Assembly (NCBI RefSeq): GCF_940807255.1
Contig: NZ_CALNWY010000025.1
Coordinates: forward strand, 1-62,411
From: Mixta sp. Marseille-Q2659
GTDB taxonomy: Bacteria > Pseudomonadota > Gammaproteobacteria > Enterobacterales > Enterobacteriaceae
DNA length: 62,411 nucleotides
Direction: 5' to 3'
Within the stretch, counting starts at the first letter, position 1. Each line of letters starts with the position of its first letter. Under the pieces are notes generated by a model, which was not told the origin of the DNA, did no database searches, and saw only the letters and a program-made list of their open reading frames with translations. Shown here piece after piece: positions 26,197-36,695 of the stretch. The position numbers and the translations under genes were made by a program.

Positions 26197-27378
26197 ATGC
26201 AAACACCTGTTTCTCGTAAAACGGCCTGGCTACGCGTTGTCCTGTTGGCCGTGGCAGCCTTTATCTTTAACACTACCGAATTTGTGCCGGTGGGCCTGCT
26301 TTCCGACATTGCCGCCTCGTTTTCCATGAAAACGCCGGAAGTCGGTATCATGTTGACCATTTATGCCTGGGTTGTGGCGTTGATGTCACTGCCGCTGATG
26401 CTGGCAACGCGCAATGTAGAGCGTCGCCTGCTGCTGAGTGCCATTTTCCTGCTGTTTATTCTGAGCCATATTCTTTCGCTGATGGCCTGGAATTTCTGGG
26501 TGCTGGTGATTTCCCGCATCGGCATCGCGCTGGCGCACGCTATTTTCTGGTCGATAACCGCCTCGCTGGCGATTCGCGTCGCGCCTGCCGGTAAGAAAAC
26601 GCAGGCGCTTAGCATGTTGGCTACTGGCACCGCGCTGGCGATGGTTTTAGGCGTGCCGATTGGTCGCATCATCGGTCAATATCTGGGCTGGCGTATTACT
26701 TTTGGCATGATCGGCGCATCGGCGCTGGTTCTGATGCTGATGCTGATTAAGCTGCTGCCTAAGCTGCCGAGCGAACATACCGGCTCGCTCAGCAGCGTGC
26801 CGATGCTGTTCCGCCGTCCGGCGTTAGTCAGCATGTATCTGCTGGTGACGCTGGTGGTCACCGCGCACTACACGGCGTACAGCTACATTGAGCCTTTTAT
26901 GCAGGTTATTGCCTCGCAGGGCGAGAATTTCACCACCTTCCTGCTGTTGATTTTTGGTACGGCTGGCATTGTCGGCAGCATTATCTTTAGCATTCTGGGC
27001 AATAAATTCCCCTCCGCGCTGCTGCTGTGCGCGATTGGCCTGATAACGCTTTGCATGGGCCTGCTGCTGTTCGCCGCGATCCATCCGGTGGCGGTTTCCG
27101 TACTGTGCGTGATGTGGGGAATGGGAATGATGACTATTGGCCTGGCGATGCAGGTGCGCGTGCTGTCGCTGGCGCCGGACGCCACTGACGTGGCGATGTC
27201 ACTCTTTTCCGGTATTTATAACATCGGCATTGGTGCGGGCGCGCTGCTGGGTAATCAGGTCAGCCTGCATTTTAAAATGGCCGATGTCGGCAATGTCGGC
27301 GCGATCCTCGGCCTGCTGGCGCTGTTCTGGTGCGTGTTTATTTTCCGTCGCTATCCGCAATTGCGCAGCAACGGTTAA
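26197..27378 (+). CDS. sotB: Sugar efflux transporter SotB (MFS, DHA1)
   Basis: 393 residues from the ATG at 26197. Upstream in-frame codons from 26155 have no homology, and E. coli SotB starts the same way (VSRKxAWLRVV). Twelve transmembrane helices; helix 1 reads [20 protein letters not shown]. Loop motifs are NVERRLLL and FGMIG, with [12 protein letters not shown] and [14 protein letters not shown] at the start of the second half and [16 protein letters not shown] near the end. It exports arabinose, IPTG and similar sugars in E. coli and limits their toxic accumulation. A stand-alone gene with a terminator after it. Confidence 0.93.
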   Translation: MQTPVSRKTAWLRVVLLAVAAFIFNTTEFVPVGLLSDIAASFSMKTPEVGIMLTIYAWVVALMSLPLMLATRNVERRLLLSAIFLLFILSHILSLMAWNFWVLVISRIGIALAHAIFWSITASLAIRVAPAGKKTQALSMLATGTALAMVLGVPIGRIIGQYLGWRITFGMIGASALVLMLMLIKLLPKLPSEHTGSLSSVPMLFRRPALVSMYLLVTLVVTAHYTAYSYIEPFMQVIASQGENFTTFLLLIFGTAGIVGSIIFSILGNKFPSALLLCAIGLITLCMGLLLFAAIHPVAVSVLCVMWGMGMMTIGLAMQVRVLSLAPDATDVAMSLFSGIYNIGIGAGALLGNQVSLHFKMADVGNVGAILGLLALFWCVFIFRRYPQLRSNG

Positions 27379-27472
27379 CCGGCAGGACGCCATGTTTCTC
27401 AGCCCCGCGCCGTTGTTATGCTGAGCTGAACAGCCTCAATTACCTTTGCTCATTTGCCGCGTGCCAACAGAA

Positions 27473-27500
27473 ACAGGGCGGATAACTTTATCCGCCCTGT
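27473..27500. terminator. Terminator between convergent sotB and rhaM
   Basis: ACAGGGCGGATA - ACTT - TATCCGCCCTGT, perfect 12-bp arms, followed by TCTTTC on the plus strand. Confidence 0.8.
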
Positions 27501-27546
27501 TCTTTCATCATCTGACATCGCCGCTAACTGCTGCACGGCCGCGACG

Positions 27547-27861
27547 CTACTCCAGATAAAAGACCGGTTTCAGCGGCTCACTGATCGGGCTGTTATCGGA
27601 ATTCGATGGCATCAGCTCGCGCATGGATGCCCACCAACGCTGGCAAACCTCCATCTGTGCAACCGCGTCCCAACGCGCCTCCGATTCGATCTCCACATAA
27701 GCAAACAGCAGGTTACGCTGCTTATCAAGGAAGATGCTGTAATGGTGCGCGCCGTGCGCCTTCAGCGTCTGCTCCAGCTCCGGCCAGATGGGCGAATGGC
27801 GCTGCTGATAGGCTTCGTGACACTGCGGGTAAACCTGCATTACAAAGGCTTTACGCAACAT
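27547..27861 (-). CDS. rhaM: L-rhamnose mutarotase
   Basis: 104 residues, the exact family length. It interconverts alpha- and beta-L-rhamnose so that the isomerase receives its preferred anomer. Key elements: [21 protein letters not shown] with the catalytic His near residue 22; [19 protein letters not shown]; and the C-terminal PVFYLE. It is the last gene of the rhaBADM unit; its start overlaps the end of rhaD by 11 bases. Confidence 0.95.
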   Translation of the reverse strand: MLRKAFVMQVYPQCHEAYQQRHSPIWPELEQTLKAHGAHHYSIFLDKQRNLLFAYVEIESEARWDAVAQMEVCQRWWASMRELMPSNSDNSPISEPLKPVFYLE

Positions 27862-28693
27862 TGGCTGGTCCCACATCCAGCGCTGCCTGCCACGGGTTAA
27901 CGTTAAAGCGTTTGCCCAGCGCAATCAGCTGTTCGGTGGTAATGCTCTGGCGGATACCGCCCATGGAAATCACCTTCACCAGCACTTCCGACGATTTTTC
28001 TGCGGTATCAATAAGGCCAAAGGTTTCATCCAGCGTCGGGCCTGCGCCGAAAATGCCGTGGAAAGGCCACATCACCAGACTGTGCGACTGCATCTGCCGG
28101 GCAGTGGCATCGCCGATTTCATCGGTGCCGGGCACCATCCAGGGTACGATGCCGACGCCATCGGGGAACACCACCAGGCATTCGGTGCTGCCTTCCCACA
28201 GCAGGCGGGTAAAGCGCGCCGCATCCAGCTCTACCACATAGCTTAGCGACATAAAATTGGTGGCGTGGCAGTGCATAATCACCCGGTCGGCGCCGTTAGT
28301 CAGCTGTTTGCGCACGCTGTGCGACTGGAAATGCGAGGCCAGTTCAGACGTCGGCACGCCGCCATTCACCAGCCCCCAGTGAATTTTATAGGAGAGCCCC
28401 TTTTCATCCACCTGCAGCAGCGCCAGGCAGTCCGCCGGATCGAGCTGTACGTTGCGGAAAAACTTGCCGGAACCGGTAACGATAAACCAGTCATTCGCCA
28501 GCCCCGGTGCCGGACGGCTCAGTTCAATACAGCGCGGCTCGGCGACAAAATCGTGCGCAAACGCGGCCACTTCTTCGGGCAGCAGGCGCATCGTCACGTT
28601 GCCGCCGTTGCGCTCGTCCCAGCCCTTCAGCCACATATCGCTGGTGGCTTTCACCATCCCCTGTACAAACCAGGAAGAGAGAATTGATTGCAT
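27851..28693 (-). CDS. rhaD: Rhamnulose-1-phosphate aldolase
   Basis: 280 residues from the ATG at 28693 (SD GGATG upstream). Class II zinc aldolase that cleaves L-rhamnulose-1-phosphate into DHAP and L-lactaldehyde. The start [17 protein letters not shown], substrate loop GGNVTMRL, phosphate-binding TGSGKFFRN, zinc ligands in VIMHCHATN and the later [10 protein letters not shown] all match E. coli RhaD closely. The C terminus is six residues longer than in E. coli. The lactaldehyde it makes is the substrate of aldA, encoded 6.5 kb away beyond rhaT. Confidence 0.96.
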   Translation of the reverse strand: MQSILSSWFVQGMVKATSDMWLKGWDERNGGNVTMRLLPEEVAAFAHDFVAEPRCIELSRPAPGLANDWFIVTGSGKFFRNVQLDPADCLALLQVDEKGLSYKIHWGLVNGGVPTSELASHFQSHSVRKQLTNGADRVIMHCHATNFMSLSYVVELDAARFTRLLWEGSTECLVVFPDGVGIVPWMVPGTDEIGDATARQMQSHSLVMWPFHGIFGAGPTLDETFGLIDTAEKSSEVLVKVISMGGIRQSITTEQLIALGKRFNVNPWQAALDVGPANVA

Positions 28694-28703
28694 AGTGTCA
28701 TCC

Positions 28704-29960
28704 TTACCGTTGACTGAGGATCTGTTCTTCATAATCACGTACGTTGCGCAGCCAGCCTGCATCCGCCGGTACATCGTGGCGCAAACAGTAGCTTTCCCAG
28801 ACGGCCTGCCACGGCAGCGATTTTTGCTCTTCCAGCTGCGCCAGGCGCGCGGTGTAGTCGCCTGCGGTTTCCAGCGCACGCAGCTTGTCGGTCGGCTCCA
28901 GCAGCGCGCGCAGCAGCGCTTTTTTGGCATTGCGCGTGCCGATAACCCAGGCGGCGATGCGGTTAATCGAAGCGTCAAAGAAATCGAGGCCGATATGCAC
29001 TTTATCGAACAGTTTCTGCCGCACGATTTCATGGGCGATGGCCTGGGTTTCATCATCCAGCAGCACCACATGATCGCTGTCCCAGCGTACCGGGCGGCTT
29101 ACGTGCAGCAACAGACGCGGCACGTAGAGCATCACGGTAGAGATTTTGTCGGAAATCACTTCGGTAGGATGGAAATGGCCAGCGTCCAGCGTTAGTGCGG
29201 TCTGGCGACTGGTGGCGTAGCCGAGATAGAACTCATTAGAGCCAACGGTATAGCTCTCTGCGCCGATACCAAACAGCTTGCTCTCCACCGCGTCGATATG
29301 GTGCGCCGGATTCAGTTTCTCGCTAATGATCTCATCCAGCGCCTGCATCAGCCGCTGACGCGGCGCAAAACGATCGACCGTCAGATCTTTCATGCCGTCG
29401 GGTACCCAGATATTCATTACCGACGGCGTGCCCAACTGCTCGCCAAACGAGGCGGAAATCTTACGGCTCGCCTTACAGTGATCTATCCAGAACTGACGAA
29501 TGCTCTGATCGGCGTGCGACAGCGTAAAGCCGTCGGCGCTCAGCGCATGGGAAAAACAGGTCGGATTGAAATCCAGTCCCAGCTGGCGTTCTTTGGCCCA
29601 GCTTACCCAGTTGGCAAAATGCTGCGGCTCGATTTCATTGCGATCTACCGGTCGATCGCTTTCCAGATAGATAGCATGCAGGTTGAAACGCTTCGGGCCT
29701 GGGATCAGCGTTAAGGCCAGGTCGACGTCGGCGCGAAGCTCGGTAGCGTTGCGCGCACGGCCCGGATAGTTGCCGGTGGCCTGGATGCCGCCGGTGAGCG
29801 CGCCCTGTGGATTTTCGAAGCCGCGTACGTCGTCTCCCTGCCAGCAGTGCATCGATACCGGAATGCGATCCAGTTGTTCTATTGCGGCCTCGACATCGAC
29901 GCCGTTATCGGCATATCGCTGTTTCGCCAGTTCAAAAGCCTGTTCTGTAAGCCTGGTCAT
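28704..29960 (-). CDS. rhaA: L-rhamnose isomerase
   Basis: 418 residues. The ATG at 29960 is chosen over a GTG six bases upstream because AAGGAA then lies at ideal spacing. Converts L-rhamnose to L-rhamnulose with Mn2+. Motifs are [35 protein letters not shown] (metal and substrate ligands), [17 protein letters not shown], and [17 protein letters not shown]. Cytosolic tetramer in relatives. The start overlaps the true end of rhaB by four bases (ATGA). Confidence 0.96.
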   Translation of the reverse strand: MTRLTEQAFELAKQRYADNGVDVEAAIEQLDRIPVSMHCWQGDDVRGFENPQGALTGGIQATGNYPGRARNATELRADVDLALTLIPGPKRFNLHAIYLESDRPVDRNEIEPQHFANWVSWAKERQLGLDFNPTCFSHALSADGFTLSHADQSIRQFWIDHCKASRKISASFGEQLGTPSVMNIWVPDGMKDLTVDRFAPRQRLMQALDEIISEKLNPAHHIDAVESKLFGIGAESYTVGSNEFYLGYATSRQTALTLDAGHFHPTEVISDKISTVMLYVPRLLLHVSRPVRWDSDHVVLLDDETQAIAHEIVRQKLFDKVHIGLDFFDASINRIAAWVIGTRNAKKALLRALLEPTDKLRALETAGDYTARLAQLEEQKSLPWQAVWESYCLRHDVPADAGWLRNVRDYEEQILSQR

Positions 29961-31428
29961 AAGCACAATTCCTTACGCGGTTGTTTCAGCGCCTGAAAAC
30001 GCGACCAGCCGTCGGTTAGCGCGCTGTCTGAGATGGGTTGAATAAGATGAGAGGAAAATTTTGCGCCACGCAGCGACGAAACGCGTTCACATCGGCCATT
30101 TCGCCGCAGGCGATCAGCTGGCAGCCGATATTCCCCAGCGTGGAAGCCTCAACCGGGCCGATGCCGATCGGCAACTGGCAGGCATTGGCGCACAGCTGAT
30201 TCAGCAACGGATTCTGGCTGCCGCCGCCAACGATGTGCAGGCGGCTAAAAGCGCCGCCGCGCAGCGTGGAAAGCTCTTCCGTTACCTGGCGGTAAAGCAG
30301 CGCCAGGCTGTCAAAAATGCAGCGCGCCAGCGCTACCGGACTGTGGGGCACCGGCATCGCTTGTTCGACGCAGGCGTCCTGTATTTCGCGCACCATGCTG
30401 GCCGGATTAATAAAGCGCGCATCGTTGGCATCGATAATCGACAAACAGGCGGGATAATTCGCCGCTTCATCAATCAGCGCGCAGAGATCGGCGATCTGCA
30501 GCTCATCGCAAACACGCTGCAACAGCCACAGCCCCATAATATTTTTCAGTACGCGATAGCGCCCTTCCGCGCCGCCTTCATTGGTGATATTGGCGTGCAG
30601 CGCGGCGTTATTGTTGAACGGCGTCCGGCTCTCGAAGCCCAGCAGCGACCAGGTGCCGGAACAGAGATAAGCGTCGTCCGCACCCGTTAACGGCGTCGCC
30701 AGCACCGCGCTGGCGGTATCGTGCGTCGCTACGGCCACCAGCGGAATACGGATGCCGCTGCGGCTCTGCCATTCGCCGACCGGCGTGCCCGGCGCGCGCG
30801 GTTTGCCAAACCATTCTGGCCGCGCCCCCGCCCAGCTCAGCAACTCGCTGTCCCACTCGCCGGTAGAGAGATTTAACAACTGGGTGGTGCTGGCGTTGGT
30901 GTACTCCCAGTTCAGCACGCCGGTCAGACGGTATTGCAGATAGTCCGGGATCATCAGGGCGTGCGCTATCTCATCAAGCAGCTCAGGATGGGCCTGGCTA
31001 AAAGCGCGCAGCTGATAGAGCGTATTAAAAGGCAGGAACTGAATGCCGGTCTGCTGCCAAATGAAGTCGCGGCCCAGCTCGCGCTGCGCCTGCGCCATTA
31101 CGCCATGGGTGCGCTTGTCGCGATAGGAAACCGGCAGCCCTACGCGTTCGCCCGCCTGGTTCAGCATGATCATATCCACGCCCCAGGTATCGATGCCGAT
31201 GCTATCCGGCACGATGCCGCTCTCCAGTAGCTGCTCAAGGCCGTCGCGAATAGCCTGCTCCAGCGCGTCAATATCCCAGCAGTCATAGCCTTCACGCTGG
31301 CGACGCTGATTAGCGAAGCGGCTAATCTGCTCCAGCGTGAGCCTCTGCGTTTCCGGCTGGTAGCGTGCCAGCATAATGCGGCCGCTGGAGGCGCCAAGAT
31401 CGATGGCAACAAAATTGCGATGCGTCAT
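29957..31428 (-). pseudogene. rhaB: Rhamnulokinase, frameshift near the 3' end
   Basis: Start ATG at 31428 (AGGAAG 8 bases upstream; the longer frame to 31485 runs into the promoter). FGGY kinase phosphorylating L-rhamnulose. Motifs: [49 protein letters not shown] and [13 protein letters not shown]. The single frame stops at 30016 after 470 residues (NPSQTAR). One base lost near 30033 explains this: the next frame reads [24 protein letters not shown] and ends in TGA overlapping the rhaA ATG. This gives 490 residues, as in E. coli (489, also ending KELC-). The lost tail is short, so some activity could remain even if the indel is real. Confidence 0.9.
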
Positions 31429-31477
31429 AAGATTCGCTTCCTGATGAAACATGCTCACCAGTGTAAAATTCCGCGAA

Positions 31478-31556
31478 TTCTGCACCTTACTGACAGTGCC
31501 ATTGTTTTTAACCGGCTGGCAGGGGCGTCAAGAAGCACGTGAAGCAGCTCACAAAT
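31478..31556 (-). promoter_or_regulatory. rhaB promoter region with candidate CRP and RhaS sites
   Basis: A CRP site CGTGA-AGCAGC-TCACA lies at 31538-31553. Between it and rhaB the minus strand reads CTGTCAGTAAG and then GGAATTTTACACTGG, closely like the E. coli rhaBAD promoter (CTGTCAGTAAC ... TTTTTAGACTGG), with GCCAGCCGGTT upstream as a likely RhaS half-site. A weaker CRP-like TGTGA-N6-CCGCA is at about 31586, nearer rhaS. Confidence 0.6.
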
Positions 31557-31726
31557 CCGCGTTTCCTTGTTTCATTCTGACGATGTGACACTTGCCGCAA
31601 TTCTGAAGATTTCCAGCTGTTTCTTGAAAAATTAACCGCTTAAGCCTGTTTTGCGGTGCAAAATTCAAGGTAAGTTAAGCCCGCGCTGGCTAGTATCGGT
31701 CGCACTGAGGTAAATGAGGACGCATC

Positions 31727-32551
31727 ATGACCGTATTACATAGCGCTGATTTTTTCCCAAATGGCGATCTGCCGGTGGCGATTGAACCGCGTGCGCCGCA
31801 GGGCGTCTTCCCGGAACATCACCATGATTTTCATGAGATTGTGCTGGTGGAACAGGGTGCCGGTATTCATATCTTTAACGGCCAGCCTCAGTCGCTGTGC
31901 GGCGGCTGCGTCTGCTTCGTGCGCGATCACGATCGTCATCTCTATGAACAAACGGAAAATTTATACCTGACTAATGTTCTGTGGCGCGGCCCGCAGGCAT
32001 TTCGTTTTCTCACCGGCCTGCAGGATTTATTGCCGCAGGAACAGGAAGGCCGCTATCCGTCCCACTGGCGCATCAGCAATCGGGTAATGGCGCAGGCCAA
32101 AACGCTGGTGGCACAGCTTCAGGAAGCGGACGGCTGCGACGCCACCGAACAGCGCGTGCGCCAGGAGTTGACCTTTATGCAGCTGCTGGTGCTGCTGCGT
32201 CAGGGCTGCCGCGAGCAGGAAAGCGATGCGCAGGAGGCGCGCCTCTTACGTCTACTCGACTGGCTGAACGATCACTACAGTGAAGACGTTGACTGGGATG
32301 CGCTGGCCGATCGTTTTTCGCTGTCGCTGCGCACGCTGCACCGGCAGCTCAAGCAGCAGACCGGCAGCACGCCGCAGCGCTATCTGAACCGGCTGCGGCT
32401 GCTTCAGGCGCGTCATCTGCTGCGCCACAGCGAAATGCGCATTACGGATATTGCTTTTCAATGTGGTTTTGGCGACAGCAATCATTTTTCAACGCTGTTT
32501 CGCCGTGAATTTGGCTGCGCGCCGCGGGCGGAGCGGCAACAGATGTTGTAA
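31727..32551 (+). CDS. rhaS: L-rhamnose operon activator RhaS (AraC family)
   Basis: 274 residues. The N-terminal cupin binds rhamnose ([24 protein letters not shown] in two segments; [13 protein letters not shown]). The C-terminal AraC domain has [21 protein letters not shown] and [21 protein letters not shown]. It begins [10 protein letters not shown] as in E. coli. Activates rhaBAD and rhaT when rhamnose is present. Divergent from rhaB, followed after 12 bases by rhaR. Confidence 0.95.
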   Translation: MTVLHSADFFPNGDLPVAIEPRAPQGVFPEHHHDFHEIVLVEQGAGIHIFNGQPQSLCGGCVCFVRDHDRHLYEQTENLYLTNVLWRGPQAFRFLTGLQDLLPQEQEGRYPSHWRISNRVMAQAKTLVAQLQEADGCDATEQRVRQELTFMQLLVLLRQGCREQESDAQEARLLRLLDWLNDHYSEDVDWDALADRFSLSLRTLHRQLKQQTGSTPQRYLNRLRLLQARHLLRHSEMRITDIAFQCGFGDSNHFSTLFRREFGCAPRAERQQML

Positions 32552-32563
32552 CAGGAGAACAGC

Positions 32564-33436
32564 ATGGCGTTAATACTGGCGAAAGCGGACTACTTCCCTT
32601 CTGAGGCGATGCCGGTTGCGGTTGCCGATCGGGCGCCGCAGCCTACATTTCCGCCTCATCGCCATGAATTTAGCGAGATTGTTATCGTCTGGCGCGGTAA
32701 CGGCCTGCATGTGCTTAACGATCGGCCCTGGCTGGTGACCTGCGGCGATCTGTTTTATATCCAGCACAGCGACTGTCACAGCTATGAGTCGGTTAACGAT
32801 TTGGTGCTGGATAATATCCTTTACTGCCCGGAGCGTTTTCGTCTCGGTCTGGACTGGTCGCAGCTATTGCCGCTGGATGATGCCGACTATCGCGCCCACT
32901 GGCGCCTGACCACGCGCGGCATGGCGCTGGCGCGCGGCGTCATTTTACAGCTGGAGCAGGAGAGTCGTAAAACCGATCTGCTCTCTATGCAGCTGGCGGA
33001 AGCGCTGTTTTTGCAGCTGGCGCTGATTCTGCGTCGCCACCGCTATGTGGCTGAGCGTGCCGGAGAATTGCCGGAGGGCGAGCAGCTCGATCTGCTGATG
33101 TCGGCGATTCAGGCCAGCACCGCCCGCCCCTTCGATCTTGCCGCCTTCTGCCAGCATAACCGGCTGAGCGAGCGCGCGCTAAAGCAGCTGTTTCGCCAGC
33201 AAACCGGCATGACGATTGGTCACTACCTGCGTCAGCTACAGCTCTGTCAGGCCAAGTATCTGCTGCGCAATACCGAGCTGCTGATTGGCGAAGTGGCTGC
33301 CCGCTGTGGTTTTGACGACAGCAACTATTTTTCGGCAGTGTTTACCCGCGAAACCCACTTCACGCCCAGCGCCTGGCGTCAGCGCTTTGAACGCGCCAGC
33401 AAAAGCCAGCCACAGACGGAACAGCAAAAAGAGTAA
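32564..33436 (+). CDS. rhaR: L-rhamnose regulator RhaR (AraC family)
   Basis: 290 residues, start ATG at 32564 after AGGAGAA. Cupin domain with [22 protein letters not shown] and [15 protein letters not shown]-terminal HTHs with [22 protein letters not shown] and [23 protein letters not shown]. In E. coli RhaR activates rhaSR transcription in response to rhamnose, giving a two-step cascade; the same arrangement is seen here. Confidence 0.94.
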   Translation: MALILAKADYFPSEAMPVAVADRAPQPTFPPHRHEFSEIVIVWRGNGLHVLNDRPWLVTCGDLFYIQHSDCHSYESVNDLVLDNILYCPERFRLGLDWSQLLPLDDADYRAHWRLTTRGMALARGVILQLEQESRKTDLLSMQLAEALFLQLALILRRHRYVAERAGELPEGEQLDLLMSAIQASTARPFDLAAFCQHNRLSERALKQLFRQQTGMTIGHYLRQLQLCQAKYLLRNTELLIGEVAARCGFDDSNYFSAVFTRETHFTPSAWRQRFERASKSQPQTEQQKE

Positions 33437-33740
33437 ACATAAAAACCCGGCTTCATGCGGAACGGCAAAACAGCGTGACAGACTGAATAAACTGCAGACC
33501 TTCCTTGCATTTTCTGCTGCAGCCGGTTCGTGGCCTGCACAGAGCCAATTGCACAATTTTTAGCATGTTTAAAGTTCGCGGTATGCAGCGTATCCTGTGC
33601 AGTATGCTTGCGCAGTCGAAACGCTGGTATATGTACCGATTATGCGGAATCAAACCAACTAAAACGGCCTGACTCAATAAAAGTCAGGCCGCTGTTATTT
33701 TGCTTATCAGGCGTTTTAGTAAAATTCTGTGCCCTGCTGC
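33437..33740. other. Intergenic region between convergent rhaR and rhaT
   Basis: 304 bases. It holds the terminator at 33665-33691; I see no gene or other feature in the rest. Confidence 0.5.
33665..33691. terminator. Terminator for rhaT (and rhaSR)
   Basis: CGGCCTGACT - N7 - AGTCAGGCCG, followed by TTTTAG on the minus strand and CTGTTATTTT on the plus strand. Confidence 0.8.
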
Positions 33741-34775
33741 TTAACCCGCCATTCCCATGCCGACGACATTCGCCGCCAGAATAATCACCAGGCAACCTAC
33801 CGAAAGCACTCGCACCGGACGGCGTCCGACCGCATGCCACTCTTTCATCAACAGTCCGACAATGCCGCCACACAGCACATACAAACTCATATGCAGCATC
33901 CAGCTGACAAAGTCATATTGCGCCGGAATATTGGCGTGTCCCCAGGCGTAGAAGAAGAACTGCAAATACCACATCAGCCCGCCGAGCATGGCAAAGGCGA
34001 TATTTGCGCCCAGCAGGGGCTTCGCCAGCGAGAAATCCGCCTTGATCGAAAGCGAGGGTTTGATCGCCAGACGGACAAAACAGTAGGCCAGGTTAACCAG
34101 CGCGCCGCCGCCCATAATCACCACATAGCTTGGCAGCGCCACGTAGAGCGGATTAATACCCGCAGCAGCGGCGGCCTCATGCATGGGTTTCGCCGCGTCC
34201 ATCGCAAAAGACATACCGGCAGAGAAAATTCCGCACAGCACCGCCAGCACCAGTCCTTTTTTCAGATTGAACTCTTCGGCGCTGATGCCCAGCGCGCGTT
34301 CTTTCAGGAAACCGGCACGTGAAACGATAATGACGCCAATCAGCGCGATCAGCACGCCCAGCAGCGTCATCCGTCCGCCTGCTGAACTAAACAGCACCAT
34401 AAAACGTCCCTGGAGCAGCGGCGTCATCAGCGTGCCGACCACCAGCGTGATACCAATGGCGATACCGATGCCCATCGACATGCCCAGGTAGCGCATCGTC
34501 AGCCCGTAATTGACGTTGCCGATCCCCCACATCGCGCCGAACAGAAAGACCGGCAGCAGTTGGGACAGGCTGAACTGCTGAAAGTAACCCCAGAAATCGG
34601 GCAGCAGCACCGCGCTCACGGCCCACGGCAAAATCAACCATGACATGATGCCGCCGACTGACCACATCGTTTCCCATGACCAGTGTCTGACCCGTTTAAA
34701 GGGGGCATAAAAGCAGGCGGCGCTGGCGGCACCGACCAAATGCCAGAAAATACCAGCAAGGATTGCGTTGTTCAT
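33741..34775 (-). CDS. rhaT: L-rhamnose/proton symporter
   Basis: 344 residues, identical in length to E. coli RhaT, with ten predicted membrane helices of the drug/metabolite transporter fold. N terminus [29 protein letters not shown]; then [48 protein letters not shown] and [17 protein letters not shown]. Inner-membrane importer of L-rhamnose. In E. coli it is RhaS- and CRP-controlled; its promoter would lie in 34776-35172, shared with divergent aldA. Confidence 0.95.
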   Translation of the reverse strand: MNNAILAGIFWHLVGAASAACFYAPFKRVRHWSWETMWSVGGIMSWLILPWAVSAVLLPDFWGYFQQFSLSQLLPVFLFGAMWGIGNVNYGLTMRYLGMSMGIGIAIGITLVVGTLMTPLLQGRFMVLFSSAGGRMTLLGVLIALIGVIIVSRAGFLKERALGISAEEFNLKKGLVLAVLCGIFSAGMSFAMDAAKPMHEAAAAAGINPLYVALPSYVVIMGGGALVNLAYCFVRLAIKPSLSIKADFSLAKPLLGANIAFAMLGGLMWYLQFFFYAWGHANIPAQYDFVSWMLHMSLYVLCGGIVGLLMKEWHAVGRRPVRVLSVGCLVIILAANVVGMGMAG

Positions 34776-35172
34776 CGTTATTCCTTAGTAAGGTTGAGGC
34801 CTGCAGGAGAACGCTCTCCCGGTTACCGCGAGTCTAAAGAGTTCATTTCCTCACCAGCCTTTCGCTGGCTGCCCGTCTCTGCCTGTCTGTGGCAAAAATG
34901 AGCAGATGACCTCGATAACGATCACAAATCTATTACATTGCTTGCTTAACGACGGCAGCCATGTCTGAACGGCTAACTTGTTGCTGTTAAAGCGTATTTT
35001 ACGGTTATGCCTGTCCGGTCAGGCTAATCCTTGTATTTTTGCCAAAGCGCCATCCGCCCTGGCAGCCACAGGAAGGTGAATCCATTTTTGCCAGGCCAAG
35101 GTAACAACATTAAACAATTCCATATCTTTTCATTAACCATAAGAAGCAGAATTAATAACGGAGACCTGGCGC
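34776..35172 (+). promoter_or_regulatory. Divergent rhaT-aldA promoter region
   Basis: 397 bases between divergent genes. ATCACAAATC near 34930 resembles half a CRP site. TTTTTGCCA occurs twice (near 35036 and 35085), possibly RhaS-like half-sites. No gene seen. The aldA SD is GGAGA. Confidence 0.35.
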
Positions 35173-36609
35173 ATGACCCTCAATCAAAAACAGATGTATA
35201 TCGACGGTGAATTTCAGTCTCATCAGGGCGCATGGATTGACGTCATCAACCCGGCGACGGAAGCGGTGATTGCGCAGGTGCCGGAAGGCAGCGTGGCGGA
35301 TGCGCGCCGCGCTATCGACGCGGCAGAAGCGGCGCAGCCGCAGTGGGAAGCGCTACCAGCGGTAGAACGCGGCATCTGGCTGCATAAAATCGCCAACGCG
35401 ATCCGCCAGCGGGAAGCGGAACTGACCGCCACCATCGTGGCCGAAGGCGGTAAAACGCAGAGCCTGGCGCAAACTGAAGTGCTGTTTACCGCTGACTATC
35501 TCGACTATATGGCCGAGTGGGCGCGCCGTTATGAAGGCGAGATCGTCCAGAGCGATCGCCCTAATGAAAATATCTTCGTGTTTAAAAAGGCGATTGGCGT
35601 CACTACCGGCATTCTGCCGTGGAACTTCCCTTTCTTTCTGATTGCGCGCAAAGCGGCACCGGCACTGATTACCGGCAACACCATCGTGCTGAAGCCCAGT
35701 GAAGTAACGCCACTCAATGCGGTGATCTTTGCGGAAATTTTACAGCAGGTCGGCCTGCCGAAAGGCGTCATTAATATTGTTTTCGGCTATGGCCCGGTGG
35801 TAGGACAGGAGCTGGCCGCCAACCCGAAAGTGGGCATGGTCAGCCTGACCGGCAGCGTTAACGCCGGGATTCAGACTATGGCGGCAGCGGCGCAAAACGT
35901 CACCAAAGTGTCGCTGGAGCTGGGGGGCAAAGCGCCAGCGATTGTTATGGCGGATGCCGATCTCGATCTGGCGGTCAACGCCATTGTCAGCTCGCGCATG
36001 ATTAATTCCGGTCAGGTCTGTAACTGCGCAGAGCGCGTTTATGTGCAGGAAGAAATTTACGACGCCTTTATGGCGCGCCTGACCACGGCCTTCAGCGCTA
36101 TCCGCTGGGGCAACCCGGCGGAACAACAGCAGATTGATATGGGTCCGCTGATTAATGCGGCCGCCCTGAAGCACGTGGAAGATAAGGTGGCGCAGGCGCT
36201 GCAACAGGGGGCGCAGCTGGTGACCGGCGGCAAACGCGCAGGCGACACCGGCTACTTTTTCCAGCCCACCATTCTCAGCGGCGTCACGCAGGAGATGGCG
36301 ATTATGCAGGAGGAGATTTTCGGGCCGGTATTGCCGGTTGCCACCTTCCGCACGCTGGATGAGGCGCTTGCACTGGCTAACGACAGCGAATATGGCCTGA
36401 CCTCCTCGCTGTATACGCAAAATCTTAATACTGCGATGATCGCCCTGCGCCAGTTAAAATTTGGCGAAACCTATATCAACCGTGAAAATTTCGAAGCGAT
36501 GCAGGGTTTTCATGCGGGCTGGCGTAAATCAGGCGTCGGCGGCGCCGATGGCCGCCACGGATTAGAAGAATATCTGCAAACCCATGTAGCCTATTTGCAG
36601 TTTGGTTAA
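35173..36609 (+). CDS. aldA: Lactaldehyde/glycolaldehyde dehydrogenase
   Basis: 478 residues (E. coli 479). NAD-dependent oxidation of L-lactaldehyde from RhaD to L-lactate. ALDH motifs: GILPWNFPFFLIARK (NAD pocket), LTGSVNAGIQ (Rossmann turn), VSLELGGKAPAIVM (general-base Glu), the catalytic Cys in INSGQVCNCAERV (about residue 284), EEIFGPVLPV, and the AldA-specific C-terminal GFHAGWRKSGVGGADG with HVAYLQFG. Placement beside the rhamnose genes, unlike E. coli, completes the aerobic route. Confidence 0.94.
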   Translation: MTLNQKQMYIDGEFQSHQGAWIDVINPATEAVIAQVPEGSVADARRAIDAAEAAQPQWEALPAVERGIWLHKIANAIRQREAELTATIVAEGGKTQSLAQTEVLFTADYLDYMAEWARRYEGEIVQSDRPNENIFVFKKAIGVTTGILPWNFPFFLIARKAAPALITGNTIVLKPSEVTPLNAVIFAEILQQVGLPKGVINIVFGYGPVVGQELAANPKVGMVSLTGSVNAGIQTMAAAAQNVTKVSLELGGKAPAIVMADADLDLAVNAIVSSRMINSGQVCNCAERVYVQEEIYDAFMARLTTAFSAIRWGNPAEQQQIDMGPLINAAALKHVEDKVAQALQQGAQLVTGGKRAGDTGYFFQPTILSGVTQEMAIMQEEIFGPVLPVATFRTLDEALALANDSEYGLTSSLYTQNLNTAMIALRQLKFGETYINRENFEAMQGFHAGWRKSGVGGADGRHGLEEYLQTHVAYLQFG

Positions 36610-36618
36610 GCGTGACTA

Positions 36619-36682
36619 AGTGACAACGTCACTATAAGCGCGATTCAGGGCGATCGCAGCCCTGAATAAGTGACGTGGTCAC
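36619..36682. repeat. Paired GTGAC-N3-GTCAC palindromes flanking a hairpin, 3' of aldA
   Basis: AGTGACAACGTCACT (36619-36633) and AGTGACGTGGTCAC (36669-36682) bracket an inverted repeat, ATTCAGGGC - N7 - GCCCTGAAT (36643-36667). There is no T tract. The region separates convergent aldA and the LacI gene, so it may act as an end-of-transcript structure, but the flanking palindromes look like protein sites. Confidence 0.45.
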
Positions 36683-36695
36683 CATTACAAAGCGT

